Shown here: positions 50,155 through 60,191 of the stretch, one piece after another | Position numbering within the stretch: the stretch's first letter is position 1 | Layout of the letters: each line of letters starts with the position of its first letter | DNA from: Pantoea sp. 1.19 | GTDB taxonomy: Bacteria; Pseudomonadota; Gammaproteobacteria; Enterobacterales; Enterobacteriaceae | DNA: 64,000 nt | Assembly (NCBI RefSeq): GCF_001922585.1 | Contig: NZ_MRBS01000001.1 | Location: forward strand, 372,001 to 436,000 | Direction: 5' to 3' | Notes under the pieces: model-generated | Told to the model about the DNA's origin: nothing | What the model saw: only the letters and a program-made list of their open reading frames with translations | Database searches by the model: none | Program-made: the position numbers and the translations under genes

Positions 50155-51087
50155 ATGCCTGAAAAATGCCGTGTCACCTTACTGAGCCTGGCTCTGCTGT
50201 GTTTCCTGCCGATGACGCCGGTTGCCACCGCGTCCCCGCAGCCCGTTACCGCCGCGCAACCGGCCATTGCCTCCGGCAGCGCGATGATCGTTGATCTCCA
50301 AACCCATAAGGTACTGTACGCTAGCCATCCGGACCGGGTCCGCCCGATCGCATCGATCACCAAAGTGATGACCGCGATGGTGGTGTTGGATGCCGGACTG
50401 CCGCTGGATGAGCCGCTGCGGATTGATATTAGCCAGACCCCGGAGATGCGTGGCGTCTATTCGCGCGTGAAGCTCGGCAGCGAGCTGAGCCGGCGCGACA
50501 TGTTATTGCTGGCGCTGATGTCATCGGAAAACCGCGCGGCGGCGAGCCTGGCGCACCACTATCCCGGTGGTTATCAGGCTTTTATCCGCGCGATGAATGC
50601 CAAAGCCAGGGCGCTGGGTATGACCCACACCCGCTATGTGGAGCCCACCGGACTGTCGACGCAGAACGTGTCTACCGCCCGGGATCTGACCAAACTGCTG
50701 CTCGCCAGCCAGCGTTATCCGCTGATCGGCCAGCTGAGTACCACCCGTGAAGAGAGCGCCACCTTTAGCCATCCGCGCTACGTGCTGCCGTTTCGCAATA
50801 CCAATCACCTGGTGTACAACAATAAGTGGCAGATCCAGCTAACCAAAACCGGGTTTACCAATGAGGCAGGCCACTGCCTGGTGATGCGCACGGTGATCAA
50901 ACAGCGTCCGGTCACGCTGGTGGTGCTCGATGCTTTTGGCAAATACACCCACTTCGCCGACGCTAACCGCCTGCGCGACTGGCTGGAAACCGGTAAATCG
51001 GCACCGGTACCCGCTGCGGCACTCAGCTATCGCCAGCAGAAAGCGGCGCTGAGCACTGCCGCCGGATCGGGCAGCGCGGTGGAGTAA
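50155..51087 (+). CDS. pbpG: D-alanyl-D-alanine endopeptidase (PBP7)
   Basis: A periplasmic penicillin-binding protein that cuts DD-crosslinks in peptidoglycan. The 310-residue protein has a signal peptide (to about residue 26) and the SxxK motif SITK (Ser67, Lys70). SSEN (about 123-126) and LTKTGFTN complete the active site. The ATG at 50155 ([10 protein letters not shown]) aligns with E. coli PbpG, although no clear ribosome site precedes it. A TTG six codons upstream is less likely. Confidence 0.95.
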   Translation: MPEKCRVTLLSLALLCFLPMTPVATASPQPVTAAQPAIASGSAMIVDLQTHKVLYASHPDRVRPIASITKVMTAMVVLDAGLPLDEPLRIDISQTPEMRGVYSRVKLGSELSRRDMLLLALMSSENRAAASLAHHYPGGYQAFIRAMNAKARALGMTHTRYVEPTGLSTQNVSTARDLTKLLLASQRYPLIGQLSTTREESATFSHPRYVLPFRNTNHLVYNNKWQIQLTKTGFTNEAGHCLVMRTVIKQRPVTLVVLDAFGKYTHFADANRLRDWLETGKSAPVPAAALSYRQQKAALSTAAGSGSAVE

Positions 51088-51297
51088 TCGCGTCCCGCTG
51101 CGATCGGGGATCGGGGCGGCCGGGAATGCGCTGGAAACCCTGGTCCGGGCAGTCTGTACGGCCGCCCGACGCCGGTGCGGCGGCGGTGATGTGATGCACT
51201 GATCTTGCCCCCGGCCGGCGGGAAATCTTCTGCCAGTCCCCTGGTGAAGAGCGTGCTAACAGCATAAACTAACGACCATTCTCTCCTGAAATTTTCA

Positions 51298-53745
51298 ATG
51301 CGGACGCCTTTCATCATGGTAAGTGGTTTAGCTCTTCTTCGCGCGGTGCTGCTGACGCTGGTGGCGCTGTTTTCTTGTAACCTGCTGGCGGAGGATGCTG
51401 CTCCTTCGGCCGCCTCAGAGGCGGAGGCACCAAAAGTCAATGCGGCGGTTGAGCTGCCGAAAATGCAGAAAGTGCTGGATAAGATTAAATCGCAGGTGTC
51501 AGGCGAAACCAATGACAGCAAGCTCGGTGCGCTCAACGATCTGACCGTCGAACTGGCCGGCACCGCCGATACGCTGATGCAGTCGCTGATTCCACAGCGC
51601 GCGCAGCTGCAGGCGCAGCTGGAGGTGCTGGGACCCAAACCGCAGGCCGACAGCGGGGTGAAGGAGACCCCGGAGGTGACTCGCCAGCGCACCCAGCTGG
51701 AGAATCAAAAGGCGAAAAGGGATGAGCAGATTAAGCAGGCCGAATCGATAAAAGGCGCCTCGATGAATCTGTCGACCCAAATCGCCAATTTGCGGCGTGA
51801 CGCGTTGAAAACTCAGCTGGCGCTCAATTCCGGCACGATTTTTGGAGGCCGCTTCTGGGCACCGCTGTACCGCGCCCAGCAGGATGATGTGGTTAAGATT
51901 GCGGCTTTCCGCGATGAGCTGGCGGATACGGCGGCGCTGGCGTGGGATAGCGAGTGGCGCGTCGGCACGCTGATGTGGCTGGTCGCCGCCGTACTGGTGG
52001 CGACACTGGGGCGTCGCTACTGCGAAGAGCTGCTGGCCTGGGTCGGCATTAATTTATTACCGGAGGGGCGGCTGCGGCGCAGTTTCCTCGCCACCACCAC
52101 CGCGCTGGCGACCACCGCGGCGGTGATTCTGGCCTTTAACTTTGTTGGCGAGGCCTTTATCCGCCGCGAAGAGGTAACGCCGGACGTGCAGAGCTTTTTC
52201 GATAGGCTGGTGCAGCTCAGCGTGATATGCGGGCTGATTGCCGGCCTCGGTCGTGCACTGCTGTCAACGCGGCGACCATCATGGCGCCTGCCGGCCATCT
52301 CCAATCCGGTGGCGCTGGCGCTGCGGCCCTTCCCGCCGCTGACCGCCGCGCTGGTCTTTATCTTTCAGGCGCTGGAGGTGTTTAACCGCACCGTCGGCAC
52401 CAGCCTCGACACCACGATTTTCGCCAACGGCCTGACCGCGCTGCTGATCGGCGGCACGGCGCTGCTTATCACTTACCGCAGCAGCCGCGTGCGGCGGCGA
52501 ATGGTGGCCGAGGGGCATCCGCCGGAGGCGCGGCCAATGCTGGTCGGACTGATCCAGATGGCGGTGACTACCACCGGTGTGGCGATCCTGCTCTCCCTGG
52601 TGATTGGCTACGTGACGCTGGGACGGTTTCTCAGCTACGAGCTGATCTGGATTGGCATCGTCTGCGCCTGTTTCTACATTTTGAGCAATCTGATCACCGA
52701 TGTTTGCGAGAGCCTGCTGTCGACCAACAGTTCCAGCGGAAAACGGATCCAAAGTTCCCTGAATATCGACGAACGCCATCTTGGCCAGGCCGCTGCGCTG
52801 CTGGCCGCGCTGGGGCGCACCGTGCTGGTGCTGTTTGCCGTGGTATCGATCCTCAACGGCACTTTCGGTACCACGACGCCGGTTGAACTGCTGCAGAAAG
52901 CGGTGGAATTCTGGGGCGGCAAAGGGCTGGGCGCGCTGAATATCGTCCCGGCGCGGCTGGTGAATGCGCTGGTCGTGCTGGTGGTGGGGATCTACGTGCT
53001 GCGCGCCGTGCGCCGCTGGCTGGATAAAGATTTTCTCCCGCGTACCACCATGGACATCGGGATGCGCGTTTCGCTTATCACGCTGCTCAGCAACCTTGGA
53101 TACGTCGTGGTGATTCTGCTGACCCTGTCGACCCTCGGCCTGCAGTGGAACAAGCTGGCGTGGATCGTCAGCGCCCTGTCGGTCGGTATCGGTTTTGGCC
53201 TGCAGGAGATCGTTAAAAACTTCATCTCCGGGCTGATTCTGCTGACCGAACGTCCGGTAAAAGTGGGGGATTTAGTCAGTATCAGTGGCATTGAGGGCGA
53301 CATTCGCCGCATCAACGTGCGGGCGACAGAGATTCAGCTGAGCGATAAATCCACGGTGATCGTACCCAACTCACAGCTGATCTCACAGAACGTGCGCAAT
53401 GCCACCATGGGTAATGCGCAGGGAGTGGCGACCATCACCCTGACATTCCCACTGGATATCGATCCGGTCCGGGTGCGCGAACTGCTGCTGGCGGTGTATC
53501 GCGACGACGCGCACATTCTGGAGCAGCCGGAACCGTCGGTGAGCTTTAAGGATTTGACCCCCTCCGGCATTGTGCTCAGCGTCACCGGCAACGTCGCCAG
53601 TCCGCGCCAGGTCAGTACGGCGAAGAGCGATCTGCTGTTTGATATCCTTACCCGGCTGCGCAAAGAGGGCATTATGCTGTCGGCGCCGCAAACTATGGTG
53701 ATTGAGCGTAAGCAGGGCGGCACGGTACTGCGCGAAGCGCCCTAG
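51298..53745 (+). CDS. MscS-family mechanosensitive channel with DUF3772 domain
   Basis: An 815-residue inner-membrane channel that should release solutes on osmotic downshock. A signal peptide leads into a periplasmic coiled-coil-rich part (about 30-220, DUF3772 type), about ten membrane segments, and the MscS core. The pore-lining helix is IVSALSVGIGFGLQEIVKNF, followed by SGLILLTERPVKVGDLVSI and the beta domain VIVPNSQLISQNVRN. It is larger than MscS and nearer the MscK/YbiO group. It stands between pbpG and dld, which are neighbours in E. coli. ATG 51298 lacks a strong ribosome site; ATG 51316 is an alternative. Confidence 0.88.
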   Translation: MRTPFIMVSGLALLRAVLLTLVALFSCNLLAEDAAPSAASEAEAPKVNAAVELPKMQKVLDKIKSQVSGETNDSKLGALNDLTVELAGTADTLMQSLIPQRAQLQAQLEVLGPKPQADSGVKETPEVTRQRTQLENQKAKRDEQIKQAESIKGASMNLSTQIANLRRDALKTQLALNSGTIFGGRFWAPLYRAQQDDVVKIAAFRDELADTAALAWDSEWRVGTLMWLVAAVLVATLGRRYCEELLAWVGINLLPEGRLRRSFLATTTALATTAAVILAFNFVGEAFIRREEVTPDVQSFFDRLVQLSVICGLIAGLGRALLSTRRPSWRLPAISNPVALALRPFPPLTAALVFIFQALEVFNRTVGTSLDTTIFANGLTALLIGGTALLITYRSSRVRRRMVAEGHPPEARPMLVGLIQMAVTTTGVAILLSLVIGYVTLGRFLSYELIWIGIVCACFYILSNLITDVCESLLSTNSSSGKRIQSSLNIDERHLGQAAALLAALGRTVLVLFAVVSILNGTFGTTTPVELLQKAVEFWGGKGLGALNIVPARLVNALVVLVVGIYVLRAVRRWLDKDFLPRTTMDIGMRVSLITLLSNLGYVVVILLTLSTLGLQWNKLAWIVSALSVGIGFGLQEIVKNFISGLILLTERPVKVGDLVSISGIEGDIRRINVRATEIQLSDKSTVIVPNSQLISQNVRNATMGNAQGVATITLTFPLDIDPVRVRELLLAVYRDDAHILEQPEPSVSFKDLTPSGIVLSVTGNVASPRQVSTAKSDLLFDILTRLRKEGIMLSAPQTMVIERKQGGTVLREAP

Positions 53746-53783
53746 TCAGCTCCGGGCGGGGAGGCCCAGCGCCCCGCCGCGCC

Positions 53784-55499
53784 TCAGCGGTGCTGACACG
53801 CTCCCCAACATTTATGCTTGCTGGTTTTACCGATGCCGGGATTAAAGGTGTTGGTGGGATCCAGCTGCTGATAAAAGGCCTGCTGTGCCGGTTGAGCCGC
53901 GTAGAGGTGACCCACGTTATGCTCGGCCGGATATTCGGCGCCGCGTGCCGCCAACAGCGACAGCATCTGCTCTTTCAGCGCGTGCACATCCCCCCCTTTC
54001 TTGACGATGTAATCCTGATGGAAAACGTGACAGAAAAAATGCCCGTAGTAGAGGCGGTGGGTTATTCGATCGTCAAACTCGGCCGGCAGCTGCTCGAACC
54101 AGTCGCGATCATTACGACGCAGGGCGATATCCAGCGCCAGAATATCCTCTACCGCGTCAGCGTGAACGGCGTGGTAGCGCACCGCGGCGCCGGCGGCGGC
54201 AAAGCGGTGTAAAAACGCTTTGGCCCCCTCTTCGGCGGTACATTCAAAAAATGCGCCTTCTCCCTCGCGAAAATAGTGCTTGAGAAATTTACGCGCTTCC
54301 TCCACCCCGTCTCCGGACATTTTCAGCATCAGATGGTGCGCATACTTGTCGCGGTACTGCTTCAGCCGCTTCGGTAAATGCGAAGGAAACAGCCCGCTCA
54401 GCTTCTGCAGCAGCCGATCGCTGAAGTGCGGCTTGACAAACCGCAGGCGATTAAGCAGGGCATCAGCCCGCCCTTTTAAGGTGAAAAACAGCGGCATTTT
54501 ATCGGTGCCGAGTGTGTCAATCATCAGAAACGTGTCTTTGCCGTAGGTCTCGGCAATGTCGAACGCCTCGCGATGCATATATTCGCCGGCCACCGGCAGC
54601 TGACGAAACTCGGCAAGGATGTGGCGGCGCAGGCCGTCCAGCTCGGCGGTATCATTCGTGCCGATATAAAACACCTGCTGATCGCGCTCGGCGGGAAAGG
54701 TGTCCAGCCGTACGGCAAACACCGCCAGTTTACCGGCGCAGCCGGAGGCTTCGAACAGCCGGCGCGGATCGGCGTTGTAGCGCGAGGGGCTGTCCGCGTT
54801 GATATCCCGCACCCGCTCGGCGTATTCATGATCGGACGCCTGCCGCTGGTCAAACCGTACGTCTTCGTGTCGCCAGGTCCCATCGTCCAGCCGGCCAAGC
54901 ATCTGCTCCGGCGTGCTGCCGAGCTCGATGCCGAGATGGTTCACCAACCGCAACTCGCCCTGCGCGTTCACCTGGGCAAACAGCGCCATCTCGGTCCACG
55001 CCGGTCCGCGCTTCACCAGCGAACCGCCGGAGTTATTGCACACCCCGCCGAGCACCGAAGCCCCAATGCAGGATGATCCAATCACCGAGTGTGGCTCGCG
55101 TCCCAGCGGCTTGAGCTGCTTTTCCAACTGGTAGAGCGTACTGCCGGGAAAGGCCAACACCTGTTTACCGCCGTCAATCAGGCTGATGGTGTTCATCCGC
55201 AGGGTGCTGATGATCACCACCTCGCGATCGTAATCGCTGCCGCTGGGCGTGGAACCTTCGGTCAAACCGGTGTTGGCCGCCTGCATCAGCACAATGCGAT
55301 CGGCCTCAACGCAGGCCTTCAGCACCCGCCACTGCTCCAGCAGCGTGCCGGGGAACACCACGGCGAGGGCATCGCCTTCACCGGAGCGGAAGCCTTTCCT
55401 GTAGCGTTCAGTTTTACGCGGATCGGTCAGAATATGGCGGGGACCCACCAGGCGGGTTAAATCGGCGATCAGGGCGGCAGAAGTGATGACTGTTTGCAT
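53784..55499 (-). CDS. dld: Quinone-dependent D-lactate dehydrogenase
   Basis: A peripheral membrane FAD enzyme oxidising D-lactate to pyruvate and feeding quinones. The 571-residue protein has the FAD segment ILMQAANTGLTEGSTPSG, HSVIGSSCIGASVLGGVCNNSGGS, and the C-terminal domain DYIVKKGGDVHALK and PAEHNVGHLY. The ATG at 55499 (MQTVITSAA) has AGGA 8 nt upstream; an ATG two codons earlier is too close to that site. Divergent from bglX, as in E. coli. Confidence 0.96.
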   Translation of the reverse strand: MQTVITSAALIADLTRLVGPRHILTDPRKTERYRKGFRSGEGDALAVVFPGTLLEQWRVLKACVEADRIVLMQAANTGLTEGSTPSGSDYDREVVIISTLRMNTISLIDGGKQVLAFPGSTLYQLEKQLKPLGREPHSVIGSSCIGASVLGGVCNNSGGSLVKRGPAWTEMALFAQVNAQGELRLVNHLGIELGSTPEQMLGRLDDGTWRHEDVRFDQRQASDHEYAERVRDINADSPSRYNADPRRLFEASGCAGKLAVFAVRLDTFPAERDQQVFYIGTNDTAELDGLRRHILAEFRQLPVAGEYMHREAFDIAETYGKDTFLMIDTLGTDKMPLFFTLKGRADALLNRLRFVKPHFSDRLLQKLSGLFPSHLPKRLKQYRDKYAHHLMLKMSGDGVEEARKFLKHYFREGEGAFFECTAEEGAKAFLHRFAAAGAAVRYHAVHADAVEDILALDIALRRNDRDWFEQLPAEFDDRITHRLYYGHFFCHVFHQDYIVKKGGDVHALKEQMLSLLAARGAEYPAEHNVGHLYAAQPAQQAFYQQLDPTNTFNPGIGKTSKHKCWGACQHR

Positions 55500-55696
55500 A
55501 TCCATTGTCCTGTTTATCTTCACGTCTTTACTGTAGCACGTCCCCCGTCCGGCGTCCGCCAGCGTGCGGTGCGGCAAACGCGCAACCCGGCACTGGCTGC
55601 TAAGCTCGGTTATGTGGCATAGTGGCTGTGCCCTGACCAGCGCGGCTGGTCTGATAACCCCCCCTACTGCGCAACGCGTTGAGAGACTATCGACGA

Positions 55697-57994
55697 ATGA
55701 AATGGATGTGTTCTTTAAGCCTGGCCGTGAGTCTGGCACTGCAACCCGCGCTTGCTGAAGTGCGTTTTGGTCCACACCCGCTAACCCCGGAGGCGCGCGA
55801 TGCTTACGTGACCGATCTGCTGGGACAGATGACGCTGGACGAAAAAATCGGCCAGCTGCGGCTCATCAGCGTGGGACCGGATAATCCGAAAGAGGCCATT
55901 CGCGATATGATCCAGAAGGGGCAGGTGGGGGCCATTTTCAATACCGTCACCCGACCTGACATTCGCGCCATGCAGGATCAGGTGATGGCGCTCAGTCGGC
56001 TCAAAATCCCGCTGTTTTTTGCCTTCGATGTGGTCCACGGCCAGCGTACTATTTTTCCGATTCCGCTTGGCCTCGCGGCCAGCTGGGACGTCGATGCGGT
56101 GAAGCAGGTTGGCCAAATCTCGGCGCGCGAAGCGGCCGATGACGGCCTGAACATGACCTGGGCACCGATGGTGGACGTCTCGCGCGAACCGCGCTGGGGG
56201 CGAGTCTCGGAGGGGTTTGGCGAGGACACCTGGCTCACCTCGGTGATGGGCCGCACCATGGTTGAAGCGATGCAGGGCAAGAGCCCGGCGGATCGCTATG
56301 CGGTAATGACCAGCGTCAAGCACTTTGCTGCCTACGGTGCGGTCGAGGGCGGAAAAGAGTACAACAGCGTCGACATGAGCCCACAGCGTCTGTTCCAGGA
56401 CTATCTGCCACCCTATAAGGCGGCGCTGGACGCCGGTTCTGGCGGCGTCATGGTGGCGCTGAACGCGCTGAATGGCGTTCCGGCCGCTGCTGACAGCTGG
56501 CTGCTGAAAGAGGTGCTGCGTAAAGACTGGAAATTTACCGGCATCACGATCAGCGATCACGGCGCCATTAAAGAGCTTATCAAGCACGGCGTGGCGAAAG
56601 ATCCGCGGGATGCGGTGCGCATTGCGCTCCAGTCCGGCGTCAACATGAGCATGAGCGACGAATACTACAGCCAGTATCTGCCCGATCTGGTGAAGCGCGG
56701 CGTGGTTAGCCAGGCCGATCTCGACGATGCCGTGCGCCACGTGCTGAATGTCAAGTACGAGATGGGGCTGTTTAACGATCCCTGGAATCACCTCGGTGCA
56801 CAGGAGAGCGACCCGGCTGACACCAACGCAGAAAGCCGCCTGCACCGCGAAGCCGCTCGTGACGTGGCGCGTAAAAGCATGGTGCTGTTAAAAAATCACC
56901 AGGGCACGCTGCCGCTGCAAAAACACGGCACCATCGCGCTGATAGGTCCGCTGGCCGACAGCCAGCGTGACATCATGGGCAGCTGGTCGGCCGCCGGGCG
57001 TGCCGATCAGGCGGTGACCCTGCTGCAGGGAATGAAAAACGCCATCGCCGGTAAGGCCACGCTGCTCTACGCCAAAGGGGCAAACGTGACCGACCATAAG
57101 GGGATTCAGGATTTCCTCAATCTCTATGAGCAGGCGGTCAGCGTTGACGCGCGCACGCCGCAGCAGATGCTGGATGAGGCGGTGGCGACAGCGCAAAAAG
57201 CCGACGTGGTAGTCCTGGCCATCGGCGAAGCGCAGGGCATGGCGCACGAAGCCTCCAGCCGGAGTGATATTACTGTTCCCGCCAGTCAGCAAGCGCTGCT
57301 GAAGGCGCTGAAAGCCACCGGTAAACCGCTGGTGGTCGTGTTGATGAACGGTCGTCCGCTGGCGCTGGTGCAGGAAGATAGGCAGGCGGATGCGCTGCTG
57401 GAGAGCTGGTTTAGCGGTACCGAAGGGGGGAACGCCATTGCCGATGTGCTGTTTGGCGATTACAACCCGTCGGGCAAGCTGCCGATGTCCTTCCCGCGCG
57501 AAGTGGGGCAGGTGCCGGTGTATTACAACCATTTGCCGACCGGGCGCCCCTACAATCCGGAGAAGCCCAACAAATACACCTCACACTACTTCGATACTGC
57601 CAACGGACCGCTTTATCCGTTCGGTTATGGGCTCAGCTACACCACCTTTTCCGTTTCGCCGGTGATCCTCTCCAGCCCGACGATGTCGCGCGGCGATACT
57701 CTGCGAGCCAGCGTCACGGTCACCAATACCGGTGAGCGCGATGGGGCGACCGTGGTGCAGCTGTACCTGCAAGATCCGGTGGCTTCACTGAGTCGTCCGG
57801 TGCGCGAGCTGAAAGGGTTCCAGCGCGTGATGCTGAAAAAAGGCGAAGCGAAAACCGTCAGCTTCCCGATTGACGTCAGTGCGCTGACCTTTTGGAATGC
57901 GCGTCTGCAGCAGGTGGCGGAGCCGGGAGAGTTCAATGTCTTTATCGGTCTGGACTCGGTGCGTACTCAGCAGGCCAGCTTCAGCTTTCGCTGA
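55697..57994 (+). CDS. bglX: Periplasmic beta-glucosidase
   Basis: A GH3 enzyme of 765 residues, the E. coli length. A signal peptide ends at ALA (residue 20). Characteristic segments are VGPDNPKEAIRDMI, MTSVKHFAAYGAVEGGKEYN, the nucleophile Asp in TGITISDHGAIKEL (about residue 287), and GYGLSYTTF. A C-terminal fibronectin-III-like domain follows. The ATG at 55697 gives MKWMCSLSLAVSLALQPALA, the known signal. Sugar specificity is inferred from the family. Confidence 0.97.
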   Translation: MKWMCSLSLAVSLALQPALAEVRFGPHPLTPEARDAYVTDLLGQMTLDEKIGQLRLISVGPDNPKEAIRDMIQKGQVGAIFNTVTRPDIRAMQDQVMALSRLKIPLFFAFDVVHGQRTIFPIPLGLAASWDVDAVKQVGQISAREAADDGLNMTWAPMVDVSREPRWGRVSEGFGEDTWLTSVMGRTMVEAMQGKSPADRYAVMTSVKHFAAYGAVEGGKEYNSVDMSPQRLFQDYLPPYKAALDAGSGGVMVALNALNGVPAAADSWLLKEVLRKDWKFTGITISDHGAIKELIKHGVAKDPRDAVRIALQSGVNMSMSDEYYSQYLPDLVKRGVVSQADLDDAVRHVLNVKYEMGLFNDPWNHLGAQESDPADTNAESRLHREAARDVARKSMVLLKNHQGTLPLQKHGTIALIGPLADSQRDIMGSWSAAGRADQAVTLLQGMKNAIAGKATLLYAKGANVTDHKGIQDFLNLYEQAVSVDARTPQQMLDEAVATAQKADVVVLAIGEAQGMAHEASSRSDITVPASQQALLKALKATGKPLVVVLMNGRPLALVQEDRQADALLESWFSGTEGGNAIADVLFGDYNPSGKLPMSFPREVGQVPVYYNHLPTGRPYNPEKPNKYTSHYFDTANGPLYPFGYGLSYTTFSVSPVILSSPTMSRGDTLRASVTVTNTGERDGATVVQLYLQDPVASLSRPVRELKGFQRVMLKKGEAKTVSFPIDVSALTFWNARLQQVAEPGEFNVFIGLDSVRTQQASFSFR

Positions 57995-58017
57995 AGCGGC
58001 GCTAAGGCCGTCGGGCG

Positions 58018-58896
58018 ATGAGTGGCGTAAGACAGCGTATTGAGCGGCGGGTGTTCTCGGTCAATGGTCTCTCCCTGCAGGAGTTTGACCTTAGCCAGCC
58101 GCCGGGCGACCCCGGCCTGTACGGACCCGACAGCGTGATCTGGCGGGTACACGGCGACTTTACCAGTATGCTGTGCGGCGGCATTAGCGCGCTGCTCCTG
58201 CAGATGCGCCACCCGCTGGCGCTGGCCGGAGTCTGGGATCACTCACGCTTTCGTGATGATATGCTGGGGCGGCTGCGCCGCACCAGCCAGTTTATTGCCG
58301 TCACCACCTTTGGCAATACCGCCGATGCGCAGACGCTGATTGAGCGCGTGCGGCAAATCCATTTGCGGGTCAGCGGCCAGGATCGCGACGGCACGCCCTA
58401 CGCGGCCAGCGATCCTGACCTGCTCACCTGGGTACACGTGGCGGAAGCGCACGCGTTCCTCACGGCCCACCTGCGCTATAAAAATCCGCGGCTAAGCCTG
58501 CACGATCAAAACCAGTATTACGCCGAAGCGGCGCGCGTAGCGGCGGCCCTCGGCGCGCGCGCGATCCCCGAAACCGTCACCGACGTGGCGGACTACCTGC
58601 AGGGGATGCGCCCGCGGCTGCGCTATGACGATCGCACCCATGAAGTTACGCGGATCCTGATGAACGCACCGGCACCGGGATCGGGGCCGGGCGCGCGACT
58701 GGCCACCCGCGCCTTCCTGCAGGCCGGGATCGATCTGCTGCCGGCGTGGGCGCAGCCGCCGGCACCCTATGCGCTTTCGCCGCTGGCGCGCCGCGCGGTG
58801 CGCGCGCAGGTGATGGCGCTGGCGGCAGTACTGCGCTGGTCAATCCGCCGCAGCGCGTATTCGCGCGCGATGCAGCGCATGGGGCGCGATTTTTAG
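58018..58896 (+). CDS. DUF2236 (MpaB-like) oxygenase family protein
   Basis: A 292-residue protein of the oxygenase-MpaB/latex-clearing group. The recognisable core is LLQMRHPLALAGVWDHS, RRTSQFIAVTTFG, IHLRVSGQDRDGTPYAASDPDLLTWVHVAEAHAFL. Its conserved His residues could bind haem in this family. Substrate and pathway are unknown. It starts 23 bp after bglX on the same strand and has no E. coli counterpart at this place. No clear ribosome site precedes the ATG. Confidence 0.82.
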   Translation: MSGVRQRIERRVFSVNGLSLQEFDLSQPPGDPGLYGPDSVIWRVHGDFTSMLCGGISALLLQMRHPLALAGVWDHSRFRDDMLGRLRRTSQFIAVTTFGNTADAQTLIERVRQIHLRVSGQDRDGTPYAASDPDLLTWVHVAEAHAFLTAHLRYKNPRLSLHDQNQYYAEAARVAAALGARAIPETVTDVADYLQGMRPRLRYDDRTHEVTRILMNAPAPGSGPGARLATRAFLQAGIDLLPAWAQPPAPYALSPLARRAVRAQVMALAAVLRWSIRRSAYSRAMQRMGRDF

Positions 58897-58987
58897 GAGT
58901 TTTGCCGTTGCTCCCGGTGAACGATACGGGCGATCCTGCGCGATACTGGGAAGATCCCGTCATTGATTCACCATTCGTTGAGGCGCT

Positions 58988-60098
58988 ATGTCACTTTCGT
59001 TTCCGCTTGCCGAAGCGCGTAACCCACAGCACACGCTCACCGCCACCGTGGAGCAGGACGGACGCACCGCCTACTTCTATCTCTGGCCCGACGAACCGCT
59101 GCGTGGTCAGTTTCCGGTGCGCGGCTGCTGGCTGCGCAATCTGCTGCCGGCACCGGCCGAGCCGGATCGTGCGGCGCTGGAGCAGGGGGTGCCTCCGCTG
59201 CTCAGCGCTGACTTTTGCCGCACGCTGGCGCCCGAACCGCTGCTTGATCCGGCGGCGATTGAGATCATCTGGGAGCCGGCCGGTGAGGGGGCCGCCCTCT
59301 GGTATCGCGGCCAGCTGCTGGCGGTGATCCCCGGCTGGAGCCTCTATCAGCAGGCGCAGGTGAGTTTCTCGGCCGGCTGTATCGCCAGTAATCCGCTGAC
59401 CGCGCCGCTGGGTTCCGCCTCAACCAATCGCCATTACGCCCGAGCAGAGCAGCACCGGCAGCACTGGCGTGAAGAGCAGGCAGGGCAGCGCTGGGCGGCG
59501 AGTCAGCAGGAGATCGCGGCGAGCTATGCGCGCCAGTTCGGCCCGCCGTGTAACCTTTACCGCCTCGAGCAGGTAAGCGGGCCGCCGCTGATCCTGTCCC
59601 AACATCTGCACCAGGGCGTCTGGCACTTTCTGACGCTGGGTATGGCCAGCCAGCCAGCCAATGCCTGCCGGGGCGATCCTGCCCGATCCCGAGACACCGC
59701 CACGCGCCGAACTGGCGCTGGCGATTGACGCGCAGATCATCAGCGAAGCGCACGCCCTGCGGTTGGCCAGCGCGCTGGCCGGGCTGGCGCCTGCGCCCTG
59801 GCAGCATTTCTCGCCGCTGCGTGAGGGCAGTGTGTTCAGCGTCGGTGGCTCCCCGCTGGGCTTCGATGGTTTCCTGCTCTCCGAACGACTAACGGAGGCG
59901 TCAGGACGACTGAACCTGCCCGCAGTAGAGGAGGATCGTTGCGTGCTGCTGTGGGGGACGCCGCTGACCGCCGCCGAGTTGGTCGCGGCCGGTCAGCATG
60001 GTGACGGGGGCGCAACGCTGATAGCCCGACTGCGGGCGCAGGGCTGCACGCACATCTTTCGGCCGCGGCAGGGCATTGAGGATGATGCGGTGACCTGA
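58988..60098 (+). pseudogene. Suppressor-of-fused domain protein, frameshifted in a (GCCA)4 repeat
   Basis: The first frame (58988-59728) gives MSLSFPLAEARNPQHTLTA and runs to QHLHQGVWHFLTLGMASQP. It then loses homology and stops after a basic tail. The next frame continues from 59661 (MPAGAILPDPETPPRAEL) to 60098 with protein-like sequence. Removing one GCCA unit at 59645-59660 joins the two into one 368-residue protein. The sequence before and after the junction looks like the bacterial Sufu-domain family, often of unknown or immunity-type function. Family assignment is by recall of its pattern; the frameshift itself is directly visible. Confidence 0.7.
59645..59660 (+). repeat. Tetranucleotide repeat (GCCA)4 at the frameshift
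   Basis: Four perfect GCCA units, immediately before ATG at 59661. With three units the two Sufu reading frames would be continuous. Confidence 0.95.
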
Positions 60099-60191
60099 CG
60101 AACAAGGGACAAAGAGAGCCGATAGCGGCCCGGGTGATGGAGGCATGAAGTAGAGGCTACACTGCAGTTAGGTCAGAAAAAAGGCGTGTGT

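Noticed and set aside
51114-51167. GGGCGGCCG...CGGCCGCCC inverted repeat between pbpG and the MscS-type gene
   Set aside because: The loop is 36 nt, there is no T-run, and such GC-rich matches arise easily by chance here. The 210-bp gap otherwise shows nothing.
55781-56845. 354-codon open frame on the minus strand across bglX
   Set aside because: Antisense shadow of the well-conserved GH3 gene.
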